This document shows, in pieces, positions 1-10,764 of a stretch of 64,000 nt of DNA. Source of the DNA: Datisca glomerata (taxonomy: Eukaryota; Streptophyta; Magnoliopsida; Cucurbitales; Datiscaceae); NCBI GenBank assembly GCA_003255025.1, contig QANY01009037.1, positions 75,871 to 139,870 of the forward strand. Reading direction: 5' to 3'. Under the pieces are notes generated by a model. That model did not search any database, was not told the origin of the DNA, and worked only from the letters and a program-made list of their open reading frames with translations. The first letter of the stretch is position 1. Every line of letters starts with the position of its first letter. The position numbers were made by a program, and so were the translations under genes.

Positions 1-474
1 AAATGATTTGACTTCAAAAAATTTCTTTTTTTAATCTAAAAAACATAACATGTATTTCAATAAACGTATAATCTTGAGAAAATTTTACTCTATTTTAAAT
101 AATTAGAAAATATAGTTATCTTCAAATGTATGATTAAAATAATTTATAGAGTTTGTTTCCATATTATTATTAATTAGGCATTTGATATATTATTTTATTA
201 TCTGACAAAAACTTAAGCACATATTTGACCCCTGCAAAAAAAAATCTAGCTCCCCCCTTGATCGTGGTTCTTAAGATCTTTTTGCTGACTATCTGGTCTT
301 ATTCTAATTCGTTTTTACGTCTTCTGTAATTTTAATAAATCTTATAACTTTTTGTCGTTTTGTTACTTAATGTGAAATATCATTCTCTTTTTTAATGTCT
401 CATTATTTCTTAATCTAAATGTTTTTACATTTCAACTAAAAAGAAAGAAAAATATTTAAACATTTTCTCAATGC
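1..474. other. AT-rich intergenic DNA, nothing recognised
   Basis: Long A/T runs and stop codons in all frames. No coding motif, repeat unit or RNA gene was recognised. Confidence 0.5.
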
Positions 475-482
475 ACGGGGAT
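475..482. repeat. hAT target site duplication, left copy
   Basis: ACGGGGAT, paired with ATGGGGAT at 1372-1379 on the far side of the element. Seven of eight bases match, and 8 bp is the size made by hAT transposases. Confidence 0.8.
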
Positions 483-690
483 TAGAGGTGGTAACCGGGT
501 CGGGTCGTTCCGTGAAACCGACTAAATTGGCCACCATAATCCGATCGCCCCGCTCATGAATAGTACCAGACCAGTTAAAGCCCATGGGTCAAGTCCAGGC
601 CATCACGGGCCTTGTCTTCAAGGTCCATGGCCCGGCCCACCCGGTGAATCCATTTTTGTGTCTGAAAATTTGAATAATTATGCATGTAGT

Positions 691-744
691 GAAGTTTGAA
701 CCATCGTCTCTCCCTTATAAATCACACTCTTTACCAATAGACTA
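691..744 (-). other. tRNA-like pol III promoter segment (left, inverted)
   Basis: On the minus strand an A-box-like stretch (TAGTCTATTGGTAAAG) is followed by a B-box-like GGTTCAAACTTC, spanning 54 nt in all. The mate at 1139-1192 has the same 54-nt layout in the opposite orientation. This resembles a tRNA-derived SINE head or a decayed tRNA, not a functional tRNA, because no acceptor stem pairing is evident. Confidence 0.4.
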
Positions 745-1138
745 AGACAACTTTTGTTAAATTAATTATTAAAAATATATTTTTATTATTTTTAACACAT
801 TTTATCGAAACTTCGAATAATATACTTTTGAGATAAACGTATTTAATTAAATAAAAAATAATATCTTCTATTTTAAATGAATATTTTATTCAATTAAAAA
901 TTAGATTCATGAAAACTTTAAAAAATATTAGTTTAATATTTCTAATATTTTTTGTTCTGTTAATGAACATGAATTATAAATTAGTTATTTATTATTATAT
1001 TTTTTGATTTTATATGAATATGAATATCATTAGTTTATGAATTTAATAAATAAATAATTATTTTACATATTATTACAAATTTTTTATTGAGATTTTAAAG
1101 TAATAAAATAATTATAAAAAAATAACATGACTTCCGTA

Positions 1139-1192
1139 TAACTTAGTGGTAATCTCTACACTTCATCTATTCTCACCAAGGTTCAACTCTCC
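1139..1192 (+). other. tRNA-like pol III promoter segment (right)
   Basis: A-box-like TAACTTAGTGGTAA is followed by B-box-like GGTTCAACTCTCC, 54 nt from the start of the A box to the end of the B box. It mirrors the minus-strand copy at 691-744, so the pair forms a loose inverted repeat inside the hAT element. No full cloverleaf was seen. Confidence 0.4.
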
Positions 1193-1371
1193 ACATCTAC
1201 ATTTTTTTAGAATTAAATCACATTAAAGGGAGGGGGAACAGGTCGGGCTGGTTATTTAACCGGGTCCGGACCTGACCGTCATGGGCTCGGCCTGTGACTT
1301 CACGGACATGTTCATCTGTTCATTCCAGACCACCCTAAACTTCTGGTGGGGCGGCCCGATTACCACCCCTA

Positions 1372-1379
1372 ATGGGGAT
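1372..1379. repeat. hAT target site duplication, right copy
   Basis: ATGGGGAT directly abuts the right terminal inverted repeat and matches the left copy at 7 of 8 positions. Confidence 0.8.
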
Positions 1380-1899
1380 TAATGAGTTGGATGCTTATGT
1401 CAGCAGGTATGGAGCTCATCAGCCAATCAGGCAAAGGCAAGCTAATGAATATATGTAGGTAGTGAAGCGCAATAAAGAGATGTGGTTAGATTAATCTATT
1501 TTAATCAAGTGTGTAGGCTCTAAATAAAATGAAGATAAGGTTGAAAATAATAAGTGTTTATACAAAAAAAAATAAAAAGTAACTGAAACTATGTATTACG
1601 AAATACGCGCAATGTATTCTAGAGGCACGACGTATATCAAACGAACTTCAAATAGGTTGAATCAGAGTTGAGTGAGCTGGACTAAATTGTGTAAAAATAT
1701 CAAGGCTCAATTCACCTCTAGCTCAATATCTAAACCATGTCAACTTTGGCGTACAGAAGCAGATGGAACCAGTCCACCAATGGGTTCTCCACCGATTCAC
1801 CGGTTTTTGTAATTAAGAAATAAAATCCTTAATCGCCAACTAGTGAGTCGATTGGCTATTTAAGGACTTTTCCTTTAAATTGCAGTTGGTGCACTGATT
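1380..1899. other. Unassigned sequence
   Basis: No gene. There is a short run repeating CCACCGATT/CACCGGTT-type words around 1770-1800. Nothing else was identified. Confidence 0.4.
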
Positions 1900-2340
1900 T
1901 TTCAAACCCCGATAAATCAGTTTCAATAGTGATTGAATCCTAGAAATACCCCTCGGCTCTTCATTTTTTAAAACACCTCTACACACCTATCCGACAAAAG
2001 TTTGATATTTTTTAGATACTTGTATTTTGATAGTTGATTTGTGAAAACTCTAGAGAGAAGCTAAAAAAATTGAGAGGTCTACTAGTTGAGAGAATGAGCG
2101 ATTTTTGTAAGAAATTAAAATCTCAACCGAGCTGCATTGTCAAGATTTAACCAACACCCTAAACCGATAGAGTTTATAAAGGTTTGTTCTTCACCCGTAA
2201 AAAAATCACGAGGGAAAATCTTCAAGAGGGGATTTTTAAGGGTTGACACAGGAATAGATTTTACTGAACCACGTAAAAACACATTATGCCGAATCTCTCT
2301 TCCCTACTCTCTTTACTTATGAGCACTTTACTTTTTGTAT
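1900..2340 (+). mobile_element. Possible 3' part of a copia-type LTR
   Basis: The stretch around 2220-2330, with a 'ggttgacacaggaatagattttactgaaccacgtaaaaac' style ending followed by a pyrimidine-rich run, resembles the transcribed end of plant copia LTRs. A same-strand gag remnant follows at about 2.88 kb, which fits a single plus-strand element. Neither LTR boundary nor a convincing primer-binding site was found, and a small open frame at 2137-2322 has no recognisable domain. Confidence 0.3.
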
Positions 2341-2877
2341 TTGATTTCTCGCACGTTTAGTTTCCATACTTTATATTTTGCGTCATTATTATTTAACCAC
2401 GCATTTATTATTTATTGCTTCATTGAGTTATTTATTTTTTATTTCGAGCAATGTACTTTTTCAAGTTCAAATTCTTTCTTTTTAATATTCCCTACATAAA
2501 AATGGCACCATATATTGAACTACAGTTAGTATCATAGCTTGATAATTGATATCTAAGACTTAATTATTTTGAGCGATGACATCACTTTTTAATTTTCAAA
2601 AAGGGCAATCGATTTCAAAACCTCTATTTTGATGGAATAGTTTTTAATTTTTGAAAAATTAGAATGAGGAGATTTATTCAATCTATTGATTATAATTTGT
2701 GGGGTATTATTAAAAATGATCCTGGCAGGATTTGATCGAGAATGATAAAATTAAATTATCTTTAAATGCACAAGCCATAATGTTTGATATTGTGCCTTAT
2801 GAATTAATGAATTAGTCATATTTGCACGTCTGATTCCACAAAAGATATATAACATATATTAAAAATCACACATGAAA

Positions 2878-3265
2878 GCACAAATTAGGTTAAAGACCCT
2901 AAGATTCATACTCTCACATGCATGAATATGAAATGTTTAAAATGAGTGAAATATAAAGCAGTGATGATATTTTGGCATATGTTAATAACATTGTTAATTT
3001 TTTCAAAACTCTTGGTAACACCTTTATTGATAGTGAATTGGTGAGATAAGTCTTTAGGCCATTGTCAAAGTCGGGGGAGAGCAATATAATTGTTATTTCA
3101 TAGCAATGAAAATTTACGTATTTTCAGAAAAGCACTTTTAAGATGTTTTCACTAGAAGAACTAATGATATTATTGATGACTCGTAAAATAGACTACATGG
3201 AAAATGATGTAGATTATGTAAAAAAAGAAAATCTATTGTTCAAAATCACATCCATTGAGAGGGAA
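2878..3265 (+). pseudogene. Copia-type gag (UBN2) fragment, degenerate
   Basis: Reading the plus strand across frame breaks gives DPKIHTLTC, YEMFKMSE, NNIVNFFKTLGNTFID and SELVR, which follow in order the conserved core of UBN2/copia gag proteins (substrate: element RNA; role: packaging in virus-like particles). A lysine/glutamate-rich stretch follows (NDVDYVKKENLLFKI at about 3200-3246), perhaps the downstream coiled coil. In-frame stops and at least one indel make it non-functional. No pol follows. The best parent is the LTR-like sequence just upstream. An isolated gag insertion is the alternative. Confidence 0.6.
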
Positions 3266-3279
3266 GGAGTTTATCAGAA

Positions 3280-4430
3280 TTCATGAATAAAGCTTTTAAA
3301 ATTAAAACCATAGTTAGTAAATTTGAAACTGATGGTAAAACTCCATGTTAAACTAATAGTGAGTTTGAGAGTGATTTTCAGAAAATACTTAAATTCATTC
3401 AAAAACATGATAATGTTATTGTTTAAGTACATTTCAATGTCTTGAATTACTTCTATGAGAAACATATATCTAAGTGTTTTCTAAAATGCTTTCAATTACA
3501 AATAAATACGCTTAACATTATAGTTAAATGCTTCATACACAAATGGGTATAACTTAGAGGCTGACCCAAGACCTTTCATTTTGTAGGCCGGGTTATGTAA
3601 AACTTTTAGTTGAAATTGTGATAGTAAACTAACTAGAACTTAAACGTACCACATTCATAAATTGAGGTGTGATCGACTAAAATTTAAAGCATAGAAGATC
3701 GGTAGGTATAATTCTTGTTAAATTAGTGGAGGTGAAATTTAATAGAAATACATGCAAAAACTATATGTAATGATACAAATTTAATTTTCACTAATTTCTT
3801 ACATAATTATTTTACTTTAAAAGTATAGAGGAAAATATAGATTTAGAATATATTTAATATAAAGAGAAAGAAACATAAACATCCAATATAAGTATAATTA
3901 AAAAGAGATGCAAAAAACATCAATAATCACATGATGTATAAGCAAAAGAAATTTTTGGTAGCTCATCACCTACTTACCTAACAACTTGAATTTAGTTCGT
4001 CAATTAGTTAAAAATTTTATGGAGATTTTCGTATTAAACAATTTTTAGAGTGTATTATATTTTTTTAGATTTGAAGTTTCAGAATATGTTTGTTTAATAA
4101 ATATATTTTAATTAATAAATTGACCATAGCTCTTAACCCTAGTGATCATGTTAACGATTTTCATCGTCCTGAACGAGGTTCGTTCCCTCTGTAATCCTCT
4201 TTCCATTGTAAAAAAATTACTTTCTAATTATAATCTCTAATCATGACAACTGTTTCGCTGGTTTTTAGTTATAGAACCATAGTTTTTGGTATTTTTTAGA
4301 CCAGAGGTGATTTAGGGTTGAGCTCGTTGGTGCTCATGGTGCTTGTGGATGCTCGTGGTGGGTCCTTTCTTTCTAGCACAGGTTTTTCATCCTCCTATTC
4401 TTCATTTGGTTTTTTCTCCTCCGGTTCTTT
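3280..4430. other. AT-rich unassigned sequence
   Basis: No convincing gene. The stretch at 4130-4440 is less AT-rich and pyrimidine-rich (CCTCCTATTCTTC), but no reading frame with a known motif was seen. Confidence 0.4.
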
Positions 4431-4449
4431 TGTCTGTGAACATGTAGAA

Positions 4450-4996
4450 TTTCGCATGATACATGATGAGATTTAGATCGAAAACTCTATCGAAAAGAAG
4501 ACAGAACGAGAACCGTAGTATCAACTAGGTGGTTATAAAGAACAGACCAATCAGGTGAAAGTGCATGGATTGCCGACGTGGTAATCGAAAGAGAAACTAA
4601 TCAAGACCATTGATTGATCAGACAGTCAATGTTTACTAAATTATTAATGTTGATAAGCTATATCTCACGGAATATTCTGTTGATCCTATTTTCAGATAGA
4701 ATTAGATAAGTTATATCAGATTCTATGTAATCGATTGAACGCCTATAAATAAAGGTAAGATGTAACTTAAAACAGGAGAAAATAACTTTCAACACACATT
4801 AGCCTTGCAGACCATTTCTCTATAATGAAATACTATCAAAATCTTCCCGTGGTTTTTCATCCCTTTAACGATTTTCCACGTAAATCATGGTGTATTTATT
4901 TTTTCATTCGCCCTCTTAATTATTTTCTATATTTTCATATTAAGATGTATGGAATTCACGATCAATTCTCAAAAACCGTGAATTTTTCCCTTTATA
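4450..4996 (+). mobile_element. LTR-like sequence, family A copy 1
   Basis: Features expected of an LTR occur in order: a TATA-like CCTATAAATAAAGG near 4742, a transcribed-end region ending 'cgtggtttttcatccc...ttttccacgtaaatcatgg' (4850-4890), then AATTGGTGCTCTCGTTGAG at 4997-5015 where a primer-binding site would lie. Roughly 165 bp (4543-4715) are about 70% alike by eye to 62,232-62,400 in the same orientation, showing a dispersed repeat. The exact 5' boundary was not found. Confidence 0.5.
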
Positions 4997-6000
4997 ATTG
5001 GTGCTCTCGTTGAGAGCTGAGAGAAAAACTCATGAAATCCTTCCAAAACGCTCAAAATTAAATCAAACGCTCCAACAATGGAAGCGGAAGTGGAAACGAA
5101 AGAAAAAGTGGAAACAAAAGCCAAATCGAAAGCAAGAACGAAAAAGACAACGCTACAGAAACTTAAAACAGAAATGAAAATGACTACAAAACCAAAAACG
5201 GAAGCAAATAGTGGTAAACTCATTCATATTTGTTTAAAATATTTCTTTTGTACAATTATTATTTAAGAAAAAAAATTATTAACTCTATTCGTGGAATCGA
5301 ATCTAGAAAATTGTGGTAATGGTCACTGCCGACATCACCAACTGCGAGGGGCAGCATCGCCACCATGGAAATGTCGTCACCGCGGAAGCTTCAAAAGAAA
5401 AAAAATGAAGAACAGTCTCAAATCACTGAATCTGAAGGAGAAGCCGCGACTGTGACCACCCCCGATTCCACTCTAATCTGTGTGAGACGAAAGACTTTCA
5501 GGCTGAAAACAGCCATAGAAGTCGATGAAGAAGAAGCTCCCTTCATCACTGAGCATAAGAACTCAGATCTACAATGGCCAACGCATTTCCAGGCCCCAAA
5601 ACCACCATAAAGACGTTCAGATCGTGATTCTCGTCGGTTAAAAGACATTCACAGCCAAAAAGACCGCTGGAGACCGCCTCACGGGCCATCGCTGGTGGCG
5701 GTCATCGTTCTTACCTATTTCCAGTTACCAGGTTGACCTACCCAGACCATTCAACCTTCGGGACAACACTTTACAAGGACGGGTCAGCTCGTGGATCAGC
5801 CCAACTCGCGTGGCCCGCTAGCACGATCCGTTCACCACCCGGTTGAGAGCTGGGTTCGAGCTCCACCCGTCCACTACCCGCAGTCCATCAAAGATAAGCT
5901 TATCTCTTTGTCTAGCTCCTCATAGGCCCAACGCATGCTCCCTCCTTCAAATGACCCACTTTAACTCCTCCAAGTCAATTTTGCCAAGTTCTGAATAAAC
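4997..6000 (+). mobile_element. Non-coding or decayed internal region downstream of LTR A
   Basis: The stretch holds two short lysine/glutamate-rich open frames (5078-5266 and 5365-5610, 62 and 81 codons) with no known domain, and a GC-rich block at 5650-5950 unlike the surrounding AT-rich DNA. It may be the leader or gag region of a large non-autonomous LTR element. No protease, integrase, RT or RNase H motif was seen on either strand. Confidence 0.35.
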
Positions 6001-6780
6001 AAAAATGGCGAAGCGAATACGCAATAACTACAACATTTAAGCGAAGGTTTATTTACTTTATTATTATGCAATTAATTTACAAAATTCTCGTTAATTAAAA
6101 TACGCTATTTGATGTGCTTTTAATGTCAGGAGAATAATGCAATTATTTGCATCACCATTATTTAATATCTCGGGCAAGAATGAGTTTCAAGATTCGGATA
6201 CAGACATCATAACTCGGATCTGCATACTTTCTCAAAATCAAGGTTACATTGATGATCTCCATTAAAATTGTGAGATTCGATCCATGAGCTTTCAAAGCTT
6301 TCACAAAATTTTTTTTAGAAAAGAATAAGTTCAACCTCATTCAAAATTTAACTACGACGATGCTACCACTTTCAAACACACGAGTCGTCTTTGCAGGACA
6401 TCAAATTGCAAGCTAAGTATTTATTTTTAAATATGCTTTGCCTCTAAATACATGTATTATCCATTAAAAATTTGGATAATTGCATGATCATATCATACAA
6501 TGTCTTGATAAAAATATTTACGCAATAGCTCGAGTTGTTTGACCCTATTATGGATAACATGAAATGTTGTAAACGGTATTCAAACGGATTTGATGCACGT
6601 ATTGCACGATGAATGAATTTTTGAGTTTTCAATTCTAAATTTTGAATTTAAGCTTTTCTAAAGCTATACAAAAAATCTCTTAATGGTTGATGAACGAAAA
6701 TATAAACTTTGATATGTGTACTTTTTAGAGATCAGCTCTTTCCTATATCCAAAAGTGTAGGAAAATAAAAGATGAACAAA
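6001..6780. other. Unassigned AT-rich sequence
   Basis: Short open frames on the minus strand (6158-6340, 6444-6632) show no domain, and their codon content follows the local base composition. Nothing else was recognised. Confidence 0.4.
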
Positions 6781-7060
6781 TGAAGAAAATGGAGACGTCT
6801 TGACTACGAGAACGGAGACTTCATGTCATGACAACAGAAATGGAAAAGGCATGGCGACGGGAATGGAAAATGTTGAGAACGAGAAATGTTGTGGCAACGA
6901 GAATGGGAAACATTGTGGAAATGGCAATGGAGACTTCTTGAAAACGATAGTGAAAAAGTCTTGGCAATGTGAATGGAAATGGAAACTGGCATGACACTGA
7001 AAACGGAAACAAATTGGAAGCAGAAACGAAAATGGCATCAACGAAACTACAAGTGAAAAA
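6781..7060 (+). repeat. Purine-rich GAAATGG/GAGAACG low-complexity tract
   Basis: The plus strand is dominated by GGAAATGG, GGAGACTT and GAGAACGAG words repeated imperfectly. This asymmetry keeps four overlapping frames open on both strands, so the apparent peptides (GNENGKHCGNGNG and its shadows) are compositional. It resembles the purine-rich run at 5080-5215. Confidence 0.55.
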
Positions 7061-7079
7061 TGATTCAGTTTTTAAGCTG

Positions 7080-8520
7080 AAGTGAAAGGAAGAGAACTTT
7101 ATGTCAAATCATACGTCGTTTGAAAGATACTGAAATTACCTTCTTGAAAAATTCTGTGAAACTCAATTTGAAGTTTCAAGGCAGAAGTTATGGCAGTTTC
7201 ATACAAGTTGTTTGAAAAGAAGATAATACAGAACGATCAACTTCAGAAATTAAGCTGTAATAACTGGTGCTGATAATGTTGTGAATCATATACCATCAGA
7301 AAGATACAAGAATCTACTTTTTGAAAAAATTTACGGAATTCAATTTGTAGCTCCTGATAAAAAATTATGGTAGTTTCAGTACATACTGTTAAGAAACGAA
7401 GACAACACAAAATAGTGAATTTGGGAAATTATACCATATCAATTTGGGAGCTGGATGGAAAATGATATATTATTACAAAGATATGGAAGTCCAATTTTTT
7501 AGCAATTTTACGGAATTGATTTTGGAACTCACAACAAAACATTATGATGATTTTCGTAAATTATGATGATTTTCGTAAAGCTTGTTTGAGAAAGTAGAAT
7601 ATGCAAAACCTTATATTCATAAATTGACCTGCATTTACTGGTGGCTACCTATATGAAGAATCTTATATCAATGGAAAGATGCGAAAATCTACTTTGTGAA
7701 TTTTTTTGCAAAAATCAAATTAAGATCTTGATCAAAAGTTATGCAGCTTTCGTTGGTGCTATTTAGGAAAATAAATATATGAATGCTTCTCAAATTTAAT
7801 TTTTAAATTGTACCAATTTTTATATTATTACGTAGAAAATAATATATAATTAGAAAAATATGGATATCTACTTCCTAAATAATTTTTTAAAACTCGATTT
7901 GGAGCTCTCGAGCAAAAATTATGATAATTTTTGTGAATGTTGTTCGAGAAAATAGAATGTGCAAAATAGTCAATTTCAAAAATTAAACTGTATTTACTGG
8001 AAGCCAATTACATGGTGAATCTTACATCATCGAAAAAATACAAAAGTCTACTTATTAGAGAATTTTACGGAATTTAATTTTGAGATTTTGATCAAAAGTC
8101 ACTGTAATATTTGTACATATTGCTCAGAAAAGTAAGGTTATTCACGTCTTTCAAATTGAGTATTTAGGCTGCTTCATTTTAGACAATATTATATGACAAA
8201 TTATATATTTCTGAAAAAGATACGGATGTCTACTGCTTTAAGAATTTTACAGAACTTGATTCGGAGCTCCCGAAAAAAGTTATAATAATGAAGGTTGTTC
8301 AGGAAAGCTTATTATACGGAATGGTCAAATTTGTTAATTAAACTATATGGACTTTAAGTCAATTACATGCAAATTATTTATCATCGGAAGCATATGAAAA
8401 TCAACTTCTTGAAGAATTTCATGAAATTCAATTTGAAACTTTCGATCAAAACTTATGGCATGATAACATGCAGACTGCTTACAAGACAAATACTCGGTAT
8501 CAACTTTCTCTCTTCTTCTA
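7080..8520 (+). repeat. Tandem array, ~178-bp unit, 8 diverged copies
   Basis: A landmark of the form GAAAGATA..GAA.TCTACTT recurs at 7122, 7299, 7477, 7674, 7853, 8032, 8213 and 8387, giving spacings of 177, 178, 197, 179, 179, 181 and 174 bp. The longer third interval holds a 19-bp local duplication (AAATTATGATGATTTTCGT at about 7540-7580). Each unit also has TTTTACGGAATT, a GTTATG..GTTTTCGT block and TTTACTGG..GC. Copies are strongly diverged, so the array is old. The period is like many plant satellites, but it sits inside LTR-element-like sequence. Confidence 0.85.
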
Positions 8521-8579
8521 CAATAATGGAAATTAGGGCGTGATTCCTTGAGAGCATACAGTTTCATAAGTCTTGTTCT

Positions 8580-9026
8580 CTAAATGAACTAAGGGCATAA
8601 GTTTTTGGGAGGAGCAGTTCATAAGTTCTACTCTGAGAAGAAACTAAGGGCGTAAGTCCTTGGGAGGGGCAATTCGTAACTCATACTCTCAAAATGATCT
8701 AAGGGCATAAATCCTTGAGAGTGACAGTTCATAAGTCCTACTCTTAGAAGGAACTAAGGGCGTAAGTCCTTAGGAGGGGAAATTCATAAATCCTACTCTC
8801 AGAATGAACAAATGACATAAGTCCTTGGGAGGAAAAATTCATAAGTCCTACTCTTAGAAGAAACTAAGGACGTAAGTCTTTAGGAGAGGTAATTCATAAG
8901 CCCTACTCTCAGAAGGAACTAAGGGCTTAAGTCTTTGGGAGGGACAATTCATAAATCCTACTCTCAGAATGAACTAAGGGCGTAAATGCTTGGGAGGGAC
9001 AGTTCATAGGTCATACTCTCAGAATG
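8580..9026 (+). repeat. Tandem array, exact 55-bp period, 8 copies
   Basis: The motif AACTAAGGGCGTAAGTCCTT and variants start at 8587, 8642, 8697, 8752, 8807, 8862, 8917 and 8972, every interval being exactly 55 bp. Each unit continues GGGAGGGGCAATTCATAAGTCCTACTCTCAGAATG-like (variable). Point differences without length change indicate that units diverged by substitution only. 55 is not a multiple of 3, so the array is not coding. Confidence 0.9.
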
Positions 9027-9400
9027 AAGACGAGGTCATGGTTCTTTATTTTAACCTAAGTTTTTAGGAGGGACAGTTCGTAAGACATTCTCCCAGAATG
9101 CGAAAAATGCAAATGAGATCGTGGTTCTTTATTTGAACTTGTCCTTGAAAACGGGCAATTCGTATCTCATAATAAAAATGCAAACACGGCCATGGTTCTT
9201 TGTTTGAACCTAAGTCATTGAAAACAGACAATACGTAAGTCCCTTCTCTCATAATGAAAATGGGGTCATGGTTCTTTATTTGAACCTAAGTCCTATTCTA
9301 AAAAAAAAATAACAGTTCATAATTACTTCTCTCAGAATGAAGACGATGCCATGGTTCTTTATTTGAACCTAAGTCTTTGAGGAAGCATGTATATCATAAA
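9027..9400 (+). repeat. Derived tandem array, 71-83-bp period, 5 copies
   Basis: Units related to the 55-bp repeat carry an extra block, GTCATGGTTCTTTATTTGAA; CATGG landmarks fall at 9037, 9120, 9191, 9267 and 9350 (intervals 83, 71, 76, 83). The CAGTTCATAAGT and CTCTCAGAATG parts of the 55-bp unit persist, so this array grew from the same ancestor after an insertion. Confidence 0.75.
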
Positions 9401-9640
9401 GAAATTAAAGTCTTATCCTCGGTATCAATTTCCACAAAAGAATATAGTTATTCTTAAGAGAACTGGAAGCCAAAAGTTTCCTAAGTATTTAAGAACAGAT
9501 TTTGTTGAAAGCTTGAAGTGAGATTTTTTATCCCCAAATTTGGCTAAGTTTTTAAATGAAGTACAACAAAAGGGAGTTCAATAATTTATATTGATCGAAG
9601 CAGAAGTACAAAAGGAAAACAAGGAAACAATAGAAACTCT
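9401..9640. other. Unassigned spacer between tandem arrays
   Basis: No gene or repeat unit was recognised. Confidence 0.4.
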
Positions 9641-9644
9641 ACCA

Positions 9645-10620
9645 ACAAATGCGAAACACCAAACTCAAACTCATTTGATGCAATTATGAAATGGAACACT
9701 CACTCCTTACCCATCTCAATTATTATGTAATTATTCTTGTACAACATTCTGGTCACAGATCTTAACGTACGAGATAAGGAAAATAAAAAATGAAGAAAAC
9801 GGAAATTTTTTTATCAACGAGCCTGCAGTGAAAGGAACAGAAAGGCATAACAAAAAATGAAATAGAAATAATCATCATCAACAACAAGCTAACAAATGAG
9901 TTACTCGACAATCACAAACTCAAACTCATGTGATGCAATTATAAAATGGAACACTCGCTCCTTACTCATCTTAATTATTATGTTATTATTCTTGTACAAC
10001 ATTCTGGTCACAGATCTTAACGTGCGAAATAAGAAAAATGAAAAATGAAGAAAACGTAAATTTTTTTATCAACGAGCCTGCAGTGAAAGGAACAGAAAGG
10101 CATAACAAAAAATGAAATAAAAATAATCATCAACAACAAGCTAACAAATGAGTTACTCGACAATCACAAACTCAAACTCATGTGATGCAATTATGAAATG
10201 GAATACTCTCTGCTTACTCATCTCAATTACTATGTTATTGTTCTTGTATAACATTCTGGTCACAGATCTTGACCTACGAGATAAAGAAAATGAAAAATGA
10301 AGAAAATGAAAAATTTTTATCAACGAGCCTGCAGTGAAAGGAACAGAAAGGCATAACAAAAAATGAAACAGAAATAATCATCATCAACAACAAGCTAACA
10401 AATGAGTTACTCGACAATCACAAACTCAAACTCATGTGATGCAATTATGAAATGGAACACTCACTCCTTACTCATCTCAATTATTATGTTATTGTTCTTG
10501 TACAACATTCTAGTCACAGATCTTAACGTACGAGATAAGAAAATGAAAAATGAAAAAAATGAAAAAAATTTTATCAACGAGCCTGCAGTGAAAGGAACAG
10601 AAAGTCATAACAAAAAATGA
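9645..10620 (+). repeat. Tandem array, ~253-bp unit, 4 copies
   Basis: AAACTCAAACTCAT recurs at 9661, 9916, 10168 and 10421 (intervals 255, 252, 253). Copies look well above 90% alike, so this array is younger than the 178-bp one. Each unit contains a CAACGAGCCTGCAGTGAAAGG block and a 60-bp segment ending GTTACTCGACAA that is also found at 24,315-24,374. Frames open across it (for example 10402-10620) repeat with the unit and are not genes. Confidence 0.9.
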
Positions 10621-10621
10621 A

Positions 10622-10764
10622 ATATGACGCAAGATTCTATTAGTTCAAGGTTTATTATATCATGATAATCAATAATGGACTTTGATCGAGTTGATGAGGA
10701 AACTCCAGATGGCAAGAATGTATTGAAGGTGCCTCCTAGTGTGAATATGACGCAAGATTCTATT
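10622..10764 (+). repeat. 20-bp direct repeat at the array/copia junction
   Basis: ATATGACGCAAGATTCTATT occurs at 10622-10641 and again at 10745-10764, 123 bp apart, just where the 253-bp array gives way to copia-like coding sequence. It may be a duplication made during a rearrangement. Confidence 0.7.

Larger units (their letters stand above)
483..1371. mobile_element. Non-autonomous hAT-like element (889 bp)
   Basis: The left end reads TAGAGGTGGTAACCGGG and the right end, on the other strand, TAGGGGTGGTAATCGGG, an inverted repeat of about 17 bp with two mismatches of the hAT style. It is flanked by 8-bp direct repeats, ACGGGGAT (475-482) and ATGGGGAT (1372-1379), differing at one base; 8 bp is the hAT target-duplication size. 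The first and last ~170 bp are GC-rich and full of GGGTC/GGCCC-type motifs, while the middle is very AT-rich. No transposase is present, so this is a MITE-like deletion derivative that moved using a transposase encoded elsewhere. Confidence 0.85.

Noticed and set aside
691..1192. Functional tRNA genes
   Set aside because: A and B boxes are present but acceptor and anticodon stems do not pair convincingly.
4825..5013. 62-codon open frame rich in Phe/Tyr
   Set aside because: It overlaps the transcribed end of LTR A and has LTR-like composition.
6800..7041. Four overlapping open frames on both strands, one Gly/Asn-rich
   Set aside because: They arise from the purine-rich low-complexity tract; a lack of stops in many frames at once is compositional.
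8580..9400. Regularly spaced repeats reminiscent of a CRISPR array
   Set aside because: Units are contiguous diverged copies without unique spacers, in plant nuclear DNA.
10402..10620. 72-codon open frame with a hydrophobic stretch
   Set aside because: It lies in the 253-bp tandem unit and recurs with each copy; no domain.
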